Positions 35,274 through 45,041 of a stretch of 50,263 bases of DNA are shown here, piece after piece. Source of the DNA: Okeania sp. SIO3B5 (GTDB taxonomy: Bacteria; Cyanobacteriota; Cyanobacteriia; Cyanobacteriales; Microcoleaceae). A model generated the notes under the pieces. That model was not told the DNA's origin, searched no databases, and was given only the letters and a program-made list of their open reading frames with translations. The number at the start of each line of letters is the position of its first letter. Positions within the stretch are counted from its first letter, which is position 1. The stretch covers positions 1 through 50,263 of the forward strand of contig NZ_JAAHHG010000031.1 in assembly GCF_010692555.1 (NCBI RefSeq), in the 5' to 3' direction. The translations under genes were made by a program, and so were the position numbers.

Positions 35274-35574
35274 GGTATATTAACGATTTAAGGAGAATGG
35301 GAGTAATGGGGATAGAGGAACACTGAAATTTACTAAAATTTGCCTATTTTGAGCGCCAATAGGTGTAGTTAAACTCTGAGAGGATATCTGGTTCAATACC
35401 GCTTAAAAGCCTCCATCCCCGTGTCTCCGTGTCTGGTGCGTCCCCGTGTCTATTGAGAATGAAACAGCCCTACCTCCTGGGAGGGGGAGGGGCGAGGGGT
35501 GGGTACCCTGCTCCCCTGCTTGCCACAAGGTTTTCAGGAGTTCCTTATAAGGGATAGCTTATTAAGGGGGGTTA

Positions 35575-35700
35575 TATCATGTCCGGATAATCAGTGATAA
35601 AAAACTTTTTCTCATGAGCGCCTTTTCTTCCCTTCTGCCTCCTGCCTCCTGCCTCCTGCCTTCCTGACTCCAAAGTGTAAGTATTCAACCGGACATGATA
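35575..35700. mobile_element. MITE family A, copy 5
   Basis: TATCATGTCCGG and CCGGACATGATA ends are flanked by TTA (35572-35574 and 35701-35703). Outside, AAGGGGGG and GGGGGGATC join into the GGGGGGTTAGGGGGGATC repeat, so it inserted into that repeat. The interior has GCCTCCT heptads. Confidence 0.9.
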
Positions 35701-35846
35701 TTAGGGGGGATCTGGAGGCAGGGGGGGAATCTAAAACTGTACCTCATAAATTAGAGAAGCGTTATATTTAAAATTACTATAATTGTTGGGTTGCGCTGTC
35801 GCTTAACCCAACCTACTATTCAAGTTAATTATTAGAGAAGAATACT

Positions 35847-36893
35847 ATGTCTAAAATCACAGAGGTTAATCCAATTATCTGGCAAAATGACCGTGTTTTA
35901 TTAATTGATCAAACTTGTTTACCAGGAGAATATAAAACTGTAGAAATTAATAACTCTATGGAGATGGCAAGAGCTATTAAAACAATGATAGTTCGTGGGG
36001 CACCAGCTATTGGTGTATCGGCAGCTTATGGAATGTATTTAGGGGCGAAAGAAATTTCTATAACTGATAGAAATGAGTTCTTAAAACAGTTAGAAGAAGT
36101 GGCTGTAATGTTACGACAAACTCGCCCAACTGCTGTTAATTTATTTTGGGCAATTGAACGAATGTTGAAGGTAGCAAATGAAACTAATAGTTCTGTAGAA
36201 AAAATTCAAACTGCTTTATTAGAAACTGCTAAAAATATTCATGCAGAAGATTTACAAACTTGTCAAGCTATAGGCGATCGCGGAGTTGAAGTTTTACCGA
36301 CTTCTCCAGAAAAATTGAATATTTTAACTCACTGTAATGCTGGTGCTTTAGCTACTGCTGGTTATGGTACAGCATTGGGTGTTATTCGTTCAGCGTGGCG
36401 AGAGGGAAGGTTAGCAAAAGTCTATGCTGATGAAACTCGTCCTCGTCTCCAAGGTGCAAAACTCACGACTTGGGAATGCGTGCAAGAAAATATTCCTGTC
36501 ACCTTAATAAGTGATAACATGGCTGCTCATTGTATGAAACAAGGTTTAATTCATGCTGTAGTAGTGGGAGCAGATCGAATTGCTGCTAACGGAGATACTG
36601 CTAATAAAATTGGTACTTATAGTTTAGCTATTGTGGCGAAGGCACATAATATTCCTTTTTTTGTAGCAGCACCTTTATCAACAATAGATTTTAAAATATC
36701 TGATGGCAGTCAAATACCAATTGAAGAGAGAGATGCGGTGGAAATATATCAAGTAGGAGAAACACGCATTTGTCCGGAAGGAGTAGAATTTTATAATCCA
36801 GCATTTGATGTCACCCCTGCGGAATTAATTGCAGGAATTATGACAGAATATGGTACTGTTGCGCCGGGAGAATTAGGACAGTTTCTTAAGTAG
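35847..36893 (+). CDS. mtnA: S-methyl-5-thioribose-1-phosphate isomerase
   Basis: MtnA converts methylthioribose 1-phosphate to methylthioribulose 1-phosphate in the methionine salvage pathway, recycling the by-product of polyamine synthesis. The 348-residue length is normal. Family motifs are '[16 protein letters not shown]', '[10 protein letters not shown]', '[20 protein letters not shown]' with the catalytic Cys, '[19 protein letters not shown]' and '[20 protein letters not shown]' with the catalytic Asp. It ends with '[18 protein letters not shown]'. AGAGAAG lies before the start codon. Regulatory eIF2B-like paralogues lack the HCNAG Cys, so this is a true isomerase. Confidence 0.97.
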   Translation: MSKITEVNPIIWQNDRVLLIDQTCLPGEYKTVEINNSMEMARAIKTMIVRGAPAIGVSAAYGMYLGAKEISITDRNEFLKQLEEVAVMLRQTRPTAVNLFWAIERMLKVANETNSSVEKIQTALLETAKNIHAEDLQTCQAIGDRGVEVLPTSPEKLNILTHCNAGALATAGYGTALGVIRSAWREGRLAKVYADETRPRLQGAKLTTWECVQENIPVTLISDNMAAHCMKQGLIHAVVVGADRIAANGDTANKIGTYSLAIVAKAHNIPFFVAAPLSTIDFKISDGSQIPIEERDAVEIYQVGETRICPEGVEFYNPAFDVTPAELIAGIMTEYGTVAPGELGQFLK

Positions 36894-37015
36894 GGGAGTG
36901 GGGGAGTAGGGGAGTGGGGGAGTAGGGGAGTGGGGAAGTGGGGGAGTGGGGGAGATCGAGTTGAACCAATATTCCCTTCTGCATTCTTCCCTCTCTCTGC
37001 CTTCCTTCCTCTTAA
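36894..37015. repeat. GGGGGAGTAGGGGAGT minisatellite
   Basis: Right after mtnA, about 60 bp consist of GTAGGGGAGTGGGGGA-type units (36895-36955). AT-rich and CTTCCT-rich DNA follows. Confidence 0.7.
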
Positions 37016-37329
37016 TATTATGTCTGGATAATTAGTGATAAAAAAAACTTTCTCTTTTTCCTCTTCTTCTTGCTTCTTTCTTCCCTCCTGAGTCCTGACT
37101 CCTCAGTCGTTTATTTATAACTAGGACTTGCTGATTAAATCTAAAAACATTTACAAATAAAGGTTTTAGCCTTTTTAGGTCTGAAATACCTTGGTTTTCA
37201 GCTCTTCATGCTCAAAAAGTTAGCATTTTTGCTGCTGAGTTGGGCAAAAAAATTCTCCCCTACTCCCCTACTCCCCTACTCCCCTACTCCCCTACTATTT
37301 TAATAATAAGTATTCAACCAGACATAGTA
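37016..37329. mobile_element. MITE family A, copy 6, with a nested repeat
   Basis: TATTATGTCTGG and CCAGACATAGTA ends carry a matching C-to-T/G-to-A change. The left flank is TAA and the right flank TTA. About 37122-37255 is an insert starting GGACTTGCTGATTAAAT, related to 50056 and 6967. The right end touches the stop codon of the kinase gene at 37330. Confidence 0.8.
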
Positions 37330-39213
37330 TTATTCACAACGCCAAATTTTGACGGTATTGTCACTACTTCCACTCACAATTGTATTATCATAGCCACTAA
37401 TTGCCACAGAATTTACATCCTTAGAATGCCCGTTTAAAGTATTAATAACTTCTCCAGTTTCCATATTCCAAATCTTAATAGTTTTATCTGCACTGCCACT
37501 AATTATTGTTTTTTTATCCAAACAAATTACAGATCTAACCCAATCAGAATGCCCTGTAATTGTTTTGATTAATTTACCTGTTTCTACAGACCATAATTTA
37601 ATTGTTTTGTCACTACTACCACTGACTAAAACTTTACCATCAGGACTAAAAGCAATTGTATTAATATCTCTAGTATGTCCGATTAATTTATCTATAAGAT
37701 TACCTGTTTCTACTTCCCATAATTTAATTACATTATCGCTACTACCACTAGCTAGAATTTTACCATCGGGGCTAAAAGTAACTACATTAATGCCACGAGA
37801 ATTTTTGATGCCGTACAAAAGTTGACAAGTTTCTTGATGCCAAATTTTAATAGTCTGGTCGTCGCTACCACTGGCAATAAAATCTCCATTTGGGCTAAAT
37901 ACTACTGGCATTGAAATAATAGAATTAGAATGTCTGGATAAACTGCAACTTATTGTACCTGTAGCTAAATCCCAAATATTAATAATTCCACCAACATTAC
38001 CAATAGCTAGGATATTACTTTGAGGATTAAAAGCAATTGATAAAACTATATTAGAAGCTATAAAAGAGTCTAATAATTCTCCTGTAGATAATTTCCACAA
38101 TTTAATTGTCCGGTCAAAACTACCACTAGCAATCATTTGATTATCTGGGCTAATGGCAACTGATGAAACTGAACTTAAATGACCGGAAATAGTTTGCGGT
38201 TTTCCCCAAGAATAAAGATGTAATCCTGGTACATAATTTGTATCTTTGAGAGAAATTTTTGGGAATGAAAATTGGAGTAAAGATGGCTGAGGTGGGGGTG
38301 GTAATTTTCCGTAATTCAAATCCTTTAAGACATCTGTAGCAGATTTATAACGTTTGTTTGTAGCTTCAGTAATTAGTTTATCGAGAATATTTCCCAATTC
38401 TTTGCTAATCGGATTATCAATTAAATAATCTCGCCATACCCATTTATTTTCCCCAGTATCAAATAGTTTAAATGGAGAAATATTGGTTAGTAAATTGATA
38501 CAGGTTACGCCTAAACTATATAGGTCACTGGCAAAATTTGCTCTACCTTTTAGTTGTTCTGGAGCTACATATTCGGGAGTACATAATATCGTGCCTGGTT
38601 TAAATATTGGTGCTCCAGTTAACTGTTTTGCTACATCAAAATCTACTAATACAAATTGACCTTTTATTCCAGCTTGATAAGCAGAATTTGATGGTAAACG
38701 ACGAATTATATTTTCAGGTTTAATATCTTGATGAATAATGTTGTGAGAGTGAATAAATTCTAGCACTGGCAGAAGACTATTTAATAGTTCTCGAATTTGA
38801 TATTCGGAAAATATTCCTTCTGTTTCTAAAACTTGAGCTAAATTTTTTCCAGGTATAAATTCTTGGACTAAATATTGACAATAATCATCATGTAAATTTG
38901 CCAATAATTCAGCTATTTGAGGATGTTTTCCTAAAGTATCTAGTTTTTCCGCTTCTTTTTCAAACAAAGCGATCGCTCTTTTTATATCTACTTCATTTTG
39001 TGAGATAAAATAAAATTGTTTAATTATACATGGTGGTTTAGAAGGTTTATCTTGATCTACTGCTAAATAAGTTTTACTGAAGCCTCCTTGGCCAATCATT
39101 TTAATAGTCCTATAGCGGTCTTTTAGAAGTAACATAGAATCACAAGCTAAACAGATTCTAGCTTCTGGTGGAGAACTAGGATTGTTGCAATTTTCTTTAA
39201 GGCAGTAATTCAT
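37330..39213 (-). CDS. Ser/Thr protein kinase-WD40 fusion with atypical catalytic motifs
   Basis: This 627-residue protein has an N-terminal zinc ribbon ('YCLKENC' and 'CLAC'), a kinase domain (~32-290) and seven WD40 repeats (~345-627) forming one beta-propeller. The kinase has GQGGFS (41-46) and the ATP Lys in 'CIIKQF' (K65). The catalytic loop is H161-Q-D163-IKPENI instead of HRD, and the metal motif is D191-F-D193 instead of DFG. HQD lacks the Arg typical of activation-loop-regulated kinases; loss of the DFG Gly is more unusual. It may be weakly active or a scaffold. It is a paralogue of the gene at 40567, from which it is separated by a repeat array. Its TAA stop lies in the MITE target duplication. 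Confidence 0.9.
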   Translation of the reverse strand: MNYCLKENCNNPSSPPEARICLACDSMLLLKDRYRTIKMIGQGGFSKTYLAVDQDKPSKPPCIIKQFYFISQNEVDIKRAIALFEKEAEKLDTLGKHPQIAELLANLHDDYCQYLVQEFIPGKNLAQVLETEGIFSEYQIRELLNSLLPVLEFIHSHNIIHQDIKPENIIRRLPSNSAYQAGIKGQFVLVDFDVAKQLTGAPIFKPGTILCTPEYVAPEQLKGRANFASDLYSLGVTCINLLTNISPFKLFDTGENKWVWRDYLIDNPISKELGNILDKLITEATNKRYKSATDVLKDLNYGKLPPPPQPSLLQFSFPKISLKDTNYVPGLHLYSWGKPQTISGHLSSVSSVAISPDNQMIASGSFDRTIKLWKLSTGELLDSFIASNIVLSIAFNPQSNILAIGNVGGIINIWDLATGTISCSLSRHSNSIISMPVVFSPNGDFIASGSDDQTIKIWHQETCQLLYGIKNSRGINVVTFSPDGKILASGSSDNVIKLWEVETGNLIDKLIGHTRDINTIAFSPDGKVLVSGSSDKTIKLWSVETGKLIKTITGHSDWVRSVICLDKKTIISGSADKTIKIWNMETGEVINTLNGHSKDVNSVAISGYDNTIVSGSSDNTVKIWRCE

Positions 39214-40566
39214 ATTTTTTCTACTCTCCTAACGATAAAATTTAGTCAGCACACCCGATAATTTATAGCAGTTTTCATTAAAAGATTTTGCCTTAAAGGC
39301 AGAAGGCAGAGGGCAGAAGGCAGAAGGCAGAAGGAAAAGAAAGGTTCAAAGGGTAATGATTTTTGTTATAACAGATTATATGGGCACTATATAACCTATT
39401 TGCGTAGTACTATAAAAAGGTGCTTTAGAAGAGCTTAATTGACATAATAATAATTTTTGACTTTTGACTTTGAACTTTTGACTTAAAAAAGGTGCTTACA
39501 ACAAGTTGCACTTTAATGAGGTACACCCGTCGCGGGCAAGATGCCCGCACTTGCATTCATTTAATTGTTAATCTTTGTACTTCATATACTAGGAATTCGC
39601 TGTAATTGACATAATAATAATTTTTAACTTTTAACTTTTGACTGTTGACTTTTGACTTAAAAAAGGTGCTTTAGAAAAGCTTAATTGACATAATAATAAT
39701 TTTTGACTTTTGACTTTTGACTTTTGACTTGATAAATTTTTGACTTTTGACTTAAAAAAGGTGCTTACAACAAGTTGCACTTTAATGAGGTACACCCGTC
39801 GCGGGCAAGATGCCCGCACTTGCATTCATTTAATTGTTAATCTTTGTACTTCATATACTAGGAATTCGCTGTAATTGACATAATAATAATTTTTGACTTT
39901 TGACTTTGAACTTGATAAAATTTTGACTTTTGACTTTTGACTTTTGACTTGATAATTTTTGACTTTTAACTTTTGACTTAAAAAAGGTGCTTACAACAAG
40001 TTGCACTTTAATGAGGTACACCCGTCGCGGGCAAGATGCCCGCACTTGCATTCATTTAATTGTTAATCTTTGTACTTCATATACTAGGAATTCGCTGTAA
40101 TTGACATAATAATAATTTTTGACTTTTGACTTTTAACTTGATAAATTTTTGACTTTTGACTTTTGACTTTTGACTTGATAAAATTTTGACTTTTGACTTT
40201 TGACTTGATAAAATTTTGACTTTTGACTTAAGAAAGGTGCTTACAACAGACTCAACTTTAATGAGGTACACCCGTCGCGGGCAAGATGCCCGCACTTGCA
40301 TTCATTTAATTGTTAATCTTTGTACTTCATATACTAGGAATTCGCTGTAATTGACATAATCATAATTTTTAACTTTTAACTTTTGACTTTTGACTTTTGA
40401 CTTAAAAAAGGTGCTTTAGAAAAGCTTAATTGACATAATAATAATTTTTGACTTTTGACTTTTAACTTGATAAATTTTTGACTTTTGACTTTTAACTTTT
40501 AACTTGATAAATTTTTGACTTTTGACTTTTGACTTTTGACTTGATAATTTTTGACTTTTGACTTAA
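39214..40566. repeat. higher-order tandem array of TTTTGACT heptads and a unique block
   Basis: A ~225-270 bp unit is repeated about four times. Each unit has AATTGACATAATAATAATTT, variable numbers of GACTTTT heptads, 'GGTGCTTACAACAAGTTGCA', and a GTACACCCGTCGCGGGCAAG palindrome (starts at 39521, 39790, 40016, 40266). Then follow 'GAATTCGCTGT' and the next unit. The open frames across it are repeat artefacts. At 39266 is half of a TATAGCAGTTTTCA element. Confidence 0.9.
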
Positions 40567-42468
40567 TCACTCCTGTTGCCAAATTTTAATTGTATTATCA
40601 CTACTACCACTAGCTAAACTCTTTCCGTCCTGAGAAAAAGTAACAGAATTAACATATTTAGAATGACCTTCTAAATTAGCAATTTGCTGGCCTGTTTCCC
40701 AATGCCAAATCTTAATAGTTTCATCCTCACTACCACTAGCAATAATATCTCCTTGAGGACTAAAAGCTATGGCACAAATATCTTTTGAATGTCCCTCCAA
40801 AGTCTTTAATATTTCACCTTGCTCTATTTGCCAAATTTTAATATTGCGATCGCGGCCGCCACTAACTAAAGTTTTACCATCACAGCTAAAAGCAACCGCA
40901 TAAATATAATGTACTCCCTGATAATAATTGCATAGAGTCTGAACAGCATTACCTAAATTTAAATCCCATAATTTAATCGTATTATCTTCACTTCCGCTCG
41001 CCAAAGTTTTACCATCAGGACTAAAAGCAACCGCACGCACTGGACGTGAATGCCCAGTCAAAGTCATTATCACCTTCCCATAGTTAGAGTCATAAATATC
41101 GTCCCCAAGTTGCCAAAGTTTAACATCATTATCCTTACTTGCACTAGCCAAAATTTTGCCATCCGGACTGAAAGCGATCGCCGTTACTCCCTTAGAATGA
41201 CCAAAATATTGCCCCTGACTCCAGTCACCAAGAATACAAAGAAGTTTTCCTGTCTCAACTTCCCAAAGTCTAATAGTTTTGTCATCACTCCCACTAGCTA
41301 AAATTTTGCCATCCCGACTAAAAGCAACAGAGTTGACATAACCAGAATGCCCAAACATAGTCAATATTTCTCTGCCACTATCTACTTCCCACAACTTAAT
41401 AGTTTCATCCTCACTCCCACTCGCTACAATATTGTCATCAGGACTAAAAGCAACAGAGCAAACCCATTTTTGATGACTGGTGAGAGTATGTAGACATTTC
41501 CAAGTTTGAGTTGGTAGAGGTTCAGGTGTAACCTCCGGTGTTTGGATAGCAGTTTTATCTTGAATACGAGTCAAATTAACTTGAGTATTAGCATTTAAAA
41601 TTTTGATGACTTCATCAACAGACTGATAGCGACGGTTAATAGCATTTTCCACCAGTTTATCTAAAACATAACCCAACTGTTCGCTCACAGAATTACTGTT
41701 TAAATAACGTCGCCATACCCAATTACCCTCACCCACATCAAATAAATCAAAAGGGGAAATGTTGGTCAAAAGATGTAAGCAAGTTACCCCCAAACTATAT
41801 AAGTCACTAGCAAATACTGCTTTACCTCGGCTTTGTTCGGGGGGAGTATATTCCGGAGAGCCAATAGTAGTACCTGTTTTCAACAGTGCCGTACCAATAG
41901 CATATTTGGCAGCACCAAAATCTACTAATACTAATTGACTGTCACTGTTTTGACGACGAATAATATTGTCTGGTTTGATGTCGCGGTGAATAACGTTGTG
42001 AGAGTGGATAAATTGCAGGACTGGCAGTAAATTATTCAGTAACGCTTTAATTTTCTCTTCATTGTAAGGCCCTTCCACTGCCAGAGCTTGGCCTAAATTT
42101 TGTCCGTCGATGAATTCTTGCACTAAGTATTGTCGCCCATCCTGGGTGAAGTGGGCCATTAGTTCGGGGATTTGGGAATGTCTGCCCAATTCATCTAATC
42201 TTGTAGCTTCTTTTTCAAAGAGTTCGGCAGCTTTGCTAATATTGTTTGTGCCCTGGGATGCTGGAAAAAATTGTTTAATTACGCAATAGGGTTTGGAGGG
42301 TTTATCTTCGTCGATAGCTAAGAATGTTCTGCCAAAACCTCCTTGTCCAATGAGGTTAAGGGGACGATAGCGGTCTTTCAGTAGTAGTTTTGAGCCACAG
42401 TTTTGACAATATATGTTCGAGTCTGGGTTTTGGGGAATTTGACAATTGGGGTTGAGGCAATGACTCAT
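40567..42468 (-). CDS. Ser/Thr protein kinase-WD40 fusion
   Basis: This 633-residue protein starts at MSHCLNPNC (ATG at 42466-42468) by alignment to its paralogue; an upstream in-frame ATG (42519) lies in MITE DNA. It has an N-terminal zinc ribbon ('CLNPNC', 'CQNC'), then a canonical Hanks-type kinase with GQGGFG, 'CVIKQFF', 'HRDIKPDNII', 'LVDFGAAK' and the 'GSPEYTPPEQ' P+1 region. Seven WD40 repeats follow from about 340 ('SVAFSPDDNIVASGSEDETI'). Such cyanobacterial proteins are signalling hubs whose targets are mostly unknown. A family A MITE abuts the start codon, so the native Shine-Dalgarno and promoter have been displaced. Confidence 0.93.
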   Translation of the reverse strand: MSHCLNPNCQIPQNPDSNIYCQNCGSKLLLKDRYRPLNLIGQGGFGRTFLAIDEDKPSKPYCVIKQFFPASQGTNNISKAAELFEKEATRLDELGRHSQIPELMAHFTQDGRQYLVQEFIDGQNLGQALAVEGPYNEEKIKALLNNLLPVLQFIHSHNVIHRDIKPDNIIRRQNSDSQLVLVDFGAAKYAIGTALLKTGTTIGSPEYTPPEQSRGKAVFASDLYSLGVTCLHLLTNISPFDLFDVGEGNWVWRRYLNSNSVSEQLGYVLDKLVENAINRRYQSVDEVIKILNANTQVNLTRIQDKTAIQTPEVTPEPLPTQTWKCLHTLTSHQKWVCSVAFSPDDNIVASGSEDETIKLWEVDSGREILTMFGHSGYVNSVAFSRDGKILASGSDDKTIRLWEVETGKLLCILGDWSQGQYFGHSKGVTAIAFSPDGKILASASKDNDVKLWQLGDDIYDSNYGKVIMTLTGHSRPVRAVAFSPDGKTLASGSEDNTIKLWDLNLGNAVQTLCNYYQGVHYIYAVAFSCDGKTLVSGGRDRNIKIWQIEQGEILKTLEGHSKDICAIAFSPQGDIIASGSEDETIKIWHWETGQQIANLEGHSKYVNSVTFSQDGKSLASGSSDNTIKIWQQE

Positions 42469-42620
42469 ATCATGTCCGGTTGAGTAATTAGATTTTGGTG
42501 GAAGGAAGGCAGAAGGCAAAAGGCAGGAGGCAGGAGGCAGGAGGCAGGAGGCAGGAGGCAGAAGGTTTTTTCCTATTGCTACGTTGTTTTATAAACGCTC
42601 CGATACTACTGGAGATGATA
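42468..42620. mobile_element. MITE family A, copy 7, fused to a start codon
   Basis: TATCATGTCCGG starts at 42468. The far end is a degenerate CTGGAGATGATA ending at 42620. TCA flanks both sides (42465-42467 and 42621-42623), fitting the family's TNA duplication. The last base of the element is the A of the kinase gene's ATG on the minus strand. The interior is a GGCAGGA heptad array. Confidence 0.75.
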
Positions 42621-42698
42621 TCAGGAAAGACAGAAGTCAGAAGTCAGAAGTTAGAAGTCAGAAGTTAACCCACCCCCGCCCCTCCCAGGAGGGGAAGT

Positions 42699-42772
42699 AG
42701 GGGATTTGAGCTTCGCTCCAAAAATATTTCGCTTTAAAAAGCGGGGTTTTAGACCCAATTATTTTGATAAAA
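42699..42772 (+). repeat. structured repeat, copy of 8894-8966
   Basis: It begins GGGGATTTGAGCTTCGCTCC and ends CCAATTATTTTGAT. Stems GAGC/GCTC and CGCTTT/AAAGCG are kept relative to the other copy, with base changes on both arms. The flanking sequence has AGAAGTCAGAAGT units and a CCACCCC...CCTCCCAGGAGGGG repeat, with no gene. Confidence 0.65.
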
Positions 42773-43008
42773 CCCCATCGTCTAAATGGTGCCTAAAATT
42801 GGTTGGGATCAAAAACTCCATCCAATTGTTCCTTCTGCCCTTTGCCCTCTACCTTCTGTCTTCGTTTATCTCAACGTTGGTTGAAGACCCGCGCTCTCCC
42901 GAAGGGGAGCGTCGGGATGTTTGCGTAGCATTCCGGAGGAAAAACCAATCAATGTTGTGGTTTCACACATAATATGCTAAAATGTAAATATTAACAAATA
43001 AACAGTAG

Positions 43009-44221
43009 ATGGTCGAAAAAGCGTACAAATTTAGGTTCTACCCAACTCCAGAACAGGAGAATCTGTTGCTGAGAACATTGGGGTGTGTTCGACTGATCTA
43101 CAACAAAGCTTTGGCAGCAAGAACTCAAGCTTGGTATAAAAACAAAGAGCGAGTAGGATATAAGCAAACTTCTGCTATGCTGACTCACTGGAAAAAACAA
43201 GATGACTTAGATTTCCTCACAGAAGTCAGTAGCGTCCCATTACAACAAGGCTTGAGACATCTACAAACAGCTTTCACTAACTTTTTTAGTGGACGTACTA
43301 AGTATCCTAACTTTAAGAAAAAGCGCGCCGGGTGGTAGTGCTGAGTTCACAAAGTCCGCATTTAAGTGGAAAGAAGGTCAAGTATATTTAGCTAAATGTG
43401 CTGAACCATTACCCATTAGATGGAGTAGACAACTGCCGCCAGATTGTTTGCCAACAACAATAACAGTGAAACTGGATTCCTGTGGTAGATGGTCTGTGTC
43501 TTTGAGAGTCAATGATACCAGAGATTTAAAACTTAAACCAGTCAAAAAACAAATAGGTATTGACTTAGGAATTGCCAGTTTAGTTACTACCAGTGATGGA
43601 GAAAAAATTGCTAACCCTAAGAATATAAACAAATTACACAAAAAATTAAGGTTAGCCCAAAAATCACTTTCTCGTAAAACTAAAGGCTCTAATAACTATC
43701 ACAAAGCCAGGATAAAAGTAGCGAGGATACACGCAAAAATTAAAGATTCAAGGTTTGACTATACCCATAAGCTAACCACTCAACTGATTAGAGAAAATCA
43801 AACTATTGTAGTTGAAAATTTAGCGGTAAAAAACATGGTCAAAAATCACAACCCACCCCCATCCCCTCCCGGGAGGGGAGCAAGAGGGGTGGGTTGTGAT
43901 GCCAACTGGGGAGAATTAGTCAGGCAATTAGAGTATAAGGCTGATTGGTATGGCCGAGAATTAATCAAGATTGATAGATATTTTCCTAGTTCTAAACGTT
44001 GCTCTAGTTGTGGGCACATAGTAGAAAAATTACCTCTAAATATTAGAGAGTGGGATTGTCCAGAGTGTGCAGCTCACCATGACCGTGATATTAACGCTGC
44101 AATAAATATTTTGCGGATGGGAACCCGCGTCGGCGTCAGACGCAAGGGAACGCCCACGCTCGAAGGCTGCGGGACTCGCAGTGTCAGTCTGTGGAGCGAC
44201 TGTAAGACCCGATGGGAGTAA
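43009..44221 (+). pseudogene. tnpB: tnpB, RNA-guided nuclease, with one frameshift
   Basis: TnpB (IS605 OrfB) is a RuvC nuclease guided by an omega-RNA encoded at the element's right end, and the ancestor of Cas12. The N-terminal part is 43009-43338 ('EKAYKFRFYPTPEQENLLL'); the rest continues in another frame from about 43330. The shift is a single extra G in CGCCGGGTGG at about 43331; removing it restores 'KKKRAGGSAEFTKSAFKW'. The RuvC residues are intact: D in 'IGIDLGIAS', E in 'VVENLAV', D in 'HHDRDINAA'. So is the zinc ribbon (CSSC, CPEC). A palindromic repeat at 43847-43898 is inserted in frame, giving NPPPSPPGRGARGVGC. The shift could be a recent mutation, a read error or programmed. 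Confidence 0.9.
43847..43898 (+). repeat. CCCACCCC palindromic repeat inside tnpB
   Basis: CACAACCC...CCCCTCCCGGGAGGGG...GGGTTGTG is a perfect-ended palindrome belonging to the repeat family at 16130, 35465, 42664 and 49610. It replaces a short loop between 'KNMVKNH' and 'DANWGELVRQLEYK' without breaking the frame. Confidence 0.85.
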
Positions 44222-44272
44222 ATCTCGTTTATGCTGGTGCTAAGAAACAGAAAGTCCCTAACAGTGATGCTA

Positions 44273-44318
44273 GGGAATCCCGCGCTGTCTCGTGAGAGCA
44301 GCGTCGGGAGGATGTCAA
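44273..44318 (+). ncRNA. presumed omega-RNA 3' stem of the tnpB element
   Basis: GGGAATCCCGCGCTGTCTC...GAGAGCAGCGTCGGGAGG folds into a long stem with one bulged base, ending GATGTCAA. In TnpB elements this region is transcribed as the guide-RNA scaffold, with flanking DNA (from 44319) as guide. Transcription is inferred from the family. Confidence 0.6.
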
Positions 44319-44743
44319 TATATAATTGCCTGAAACTAAATATATTTTTAGCCGATGTATTGTCACATCAAGTCTAACTTTTGATTTTTAACTTCAAATA
44401 TATTGTCAAAATTTTTAACCCAGGCAATCTCACTTCTAACTTTTGAATTTTGAATTCAAATGACTTTTGATTTTTGAATTCAAATATATAGCAATGTGCG
44501 CTGGCATATTTACAAATTTCAGGAGGTGTCCAATAGCTAAAAGTTTTATATCATAAGCTTTTTATCCCCCCTACTGCCTATTGCCTACTGCCTATTGCCT
44601 GCGCACAGCGCTATATTGTCAAAATTTTTAGCCCAGGCAACCTCACTTTTGACTTTTGACTTTTGACTTTTGACTTCAAATAACTTTTGACTTTTGACTC
44701 CACAAAAAGGGTTGACAATTTGTATACTTAAGGTTAAGATAAA
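44319..44743. repeat. intergenic short repeats
   Basis: It contains TTTTGACT heptads (44645-44700), CTGCCTATTGCCTA units (44575-44600) and a TATAGCAATGTGCGCTGGCA repeat at about 44489 that recurs at 49315. A possible TTGACA (44711) with TATACT (44724) lies too close together for a standard promoter. No gene was seen. Confidence 0.5.
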
Positions 44744-45041
44744 AAGTAAGCACATTGGTATAAAGAACCTCGATAAATGAATAGCAGTAGTTTTTTAGTC
44801 ATTTCTAGTTTTTTAGGAGTGATTAAGAGGTTGTTTTTCATCTTTGCATGGTACCCCATCGACGCACCTCGCAGAATCGCTGAAACCCTGATTCTCTCGT
44901 TGAACTGCGTCGATGCCATGCCAGGAGAGGGTTTGAGGGTCGTCATTTTGGCAAAAATTGCCTTGTTGATTTTTTTATCAAAGGGGTGCGTCGATTTGGG
45001 GGTCTGAAAGCCTTGTTCTGTCGTGGTTCCAAAACGTAACT
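44744..45041 (+). promoter_or_regulatory. probable CRISPR leader
   Basis: This region directly precedes the first repeat on the side from which repeats ending in GAAAC are normally transcribed. The GCGTCGAT motif (or its complement ATCGACGC) occurs three times: about 44867-44874, 44907-44914 and 44990-44997. The outer pair are long inverted repeats (CATCGACGCACC and GGTGCGTCGAT). No ORF here is convincing. The adjacency and the motif spacing are the basis for the call. Confidence 0.6.

Larger units (their letters stand above)
42870..44318 (+). mobile_element. IS605-type element carrying only tnpB
   Basis: The left end (42870-42955) has the CTCAACGTTGGTTGAAGACC sequence and hairpins. tnpB follows at 43009, and the right end finishes GGGAGGATGTCAA at 44318. 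There is no Y1 transposase (tnpA). Deletion derivative at 3083-3343; right ends alone at 15850 and 25633. Confidence 0.85.

Noticed and set aside
39631-40301. Three small minus-strand ORFs starting MQVRASCPRRVYLIKV
   Set aside because: They are products of the tandem repeat array with KSKVKSQK heptads and no ribosome-binding sites.
42706-42972. 88-codon ORF upstream of tnpB
   Set aside because: It crosses a structured repeat and the IS left end; its residues reflect repeat DNA such as EDPRSPEGERRD.
44777-45007. 76-codon ORF in the CRISPR leader region
   Set aside because: No ribosome-binding site, and the frame covers inverted GCGTCGAT motifs adjacent to the array; a leader explains the sequence better.
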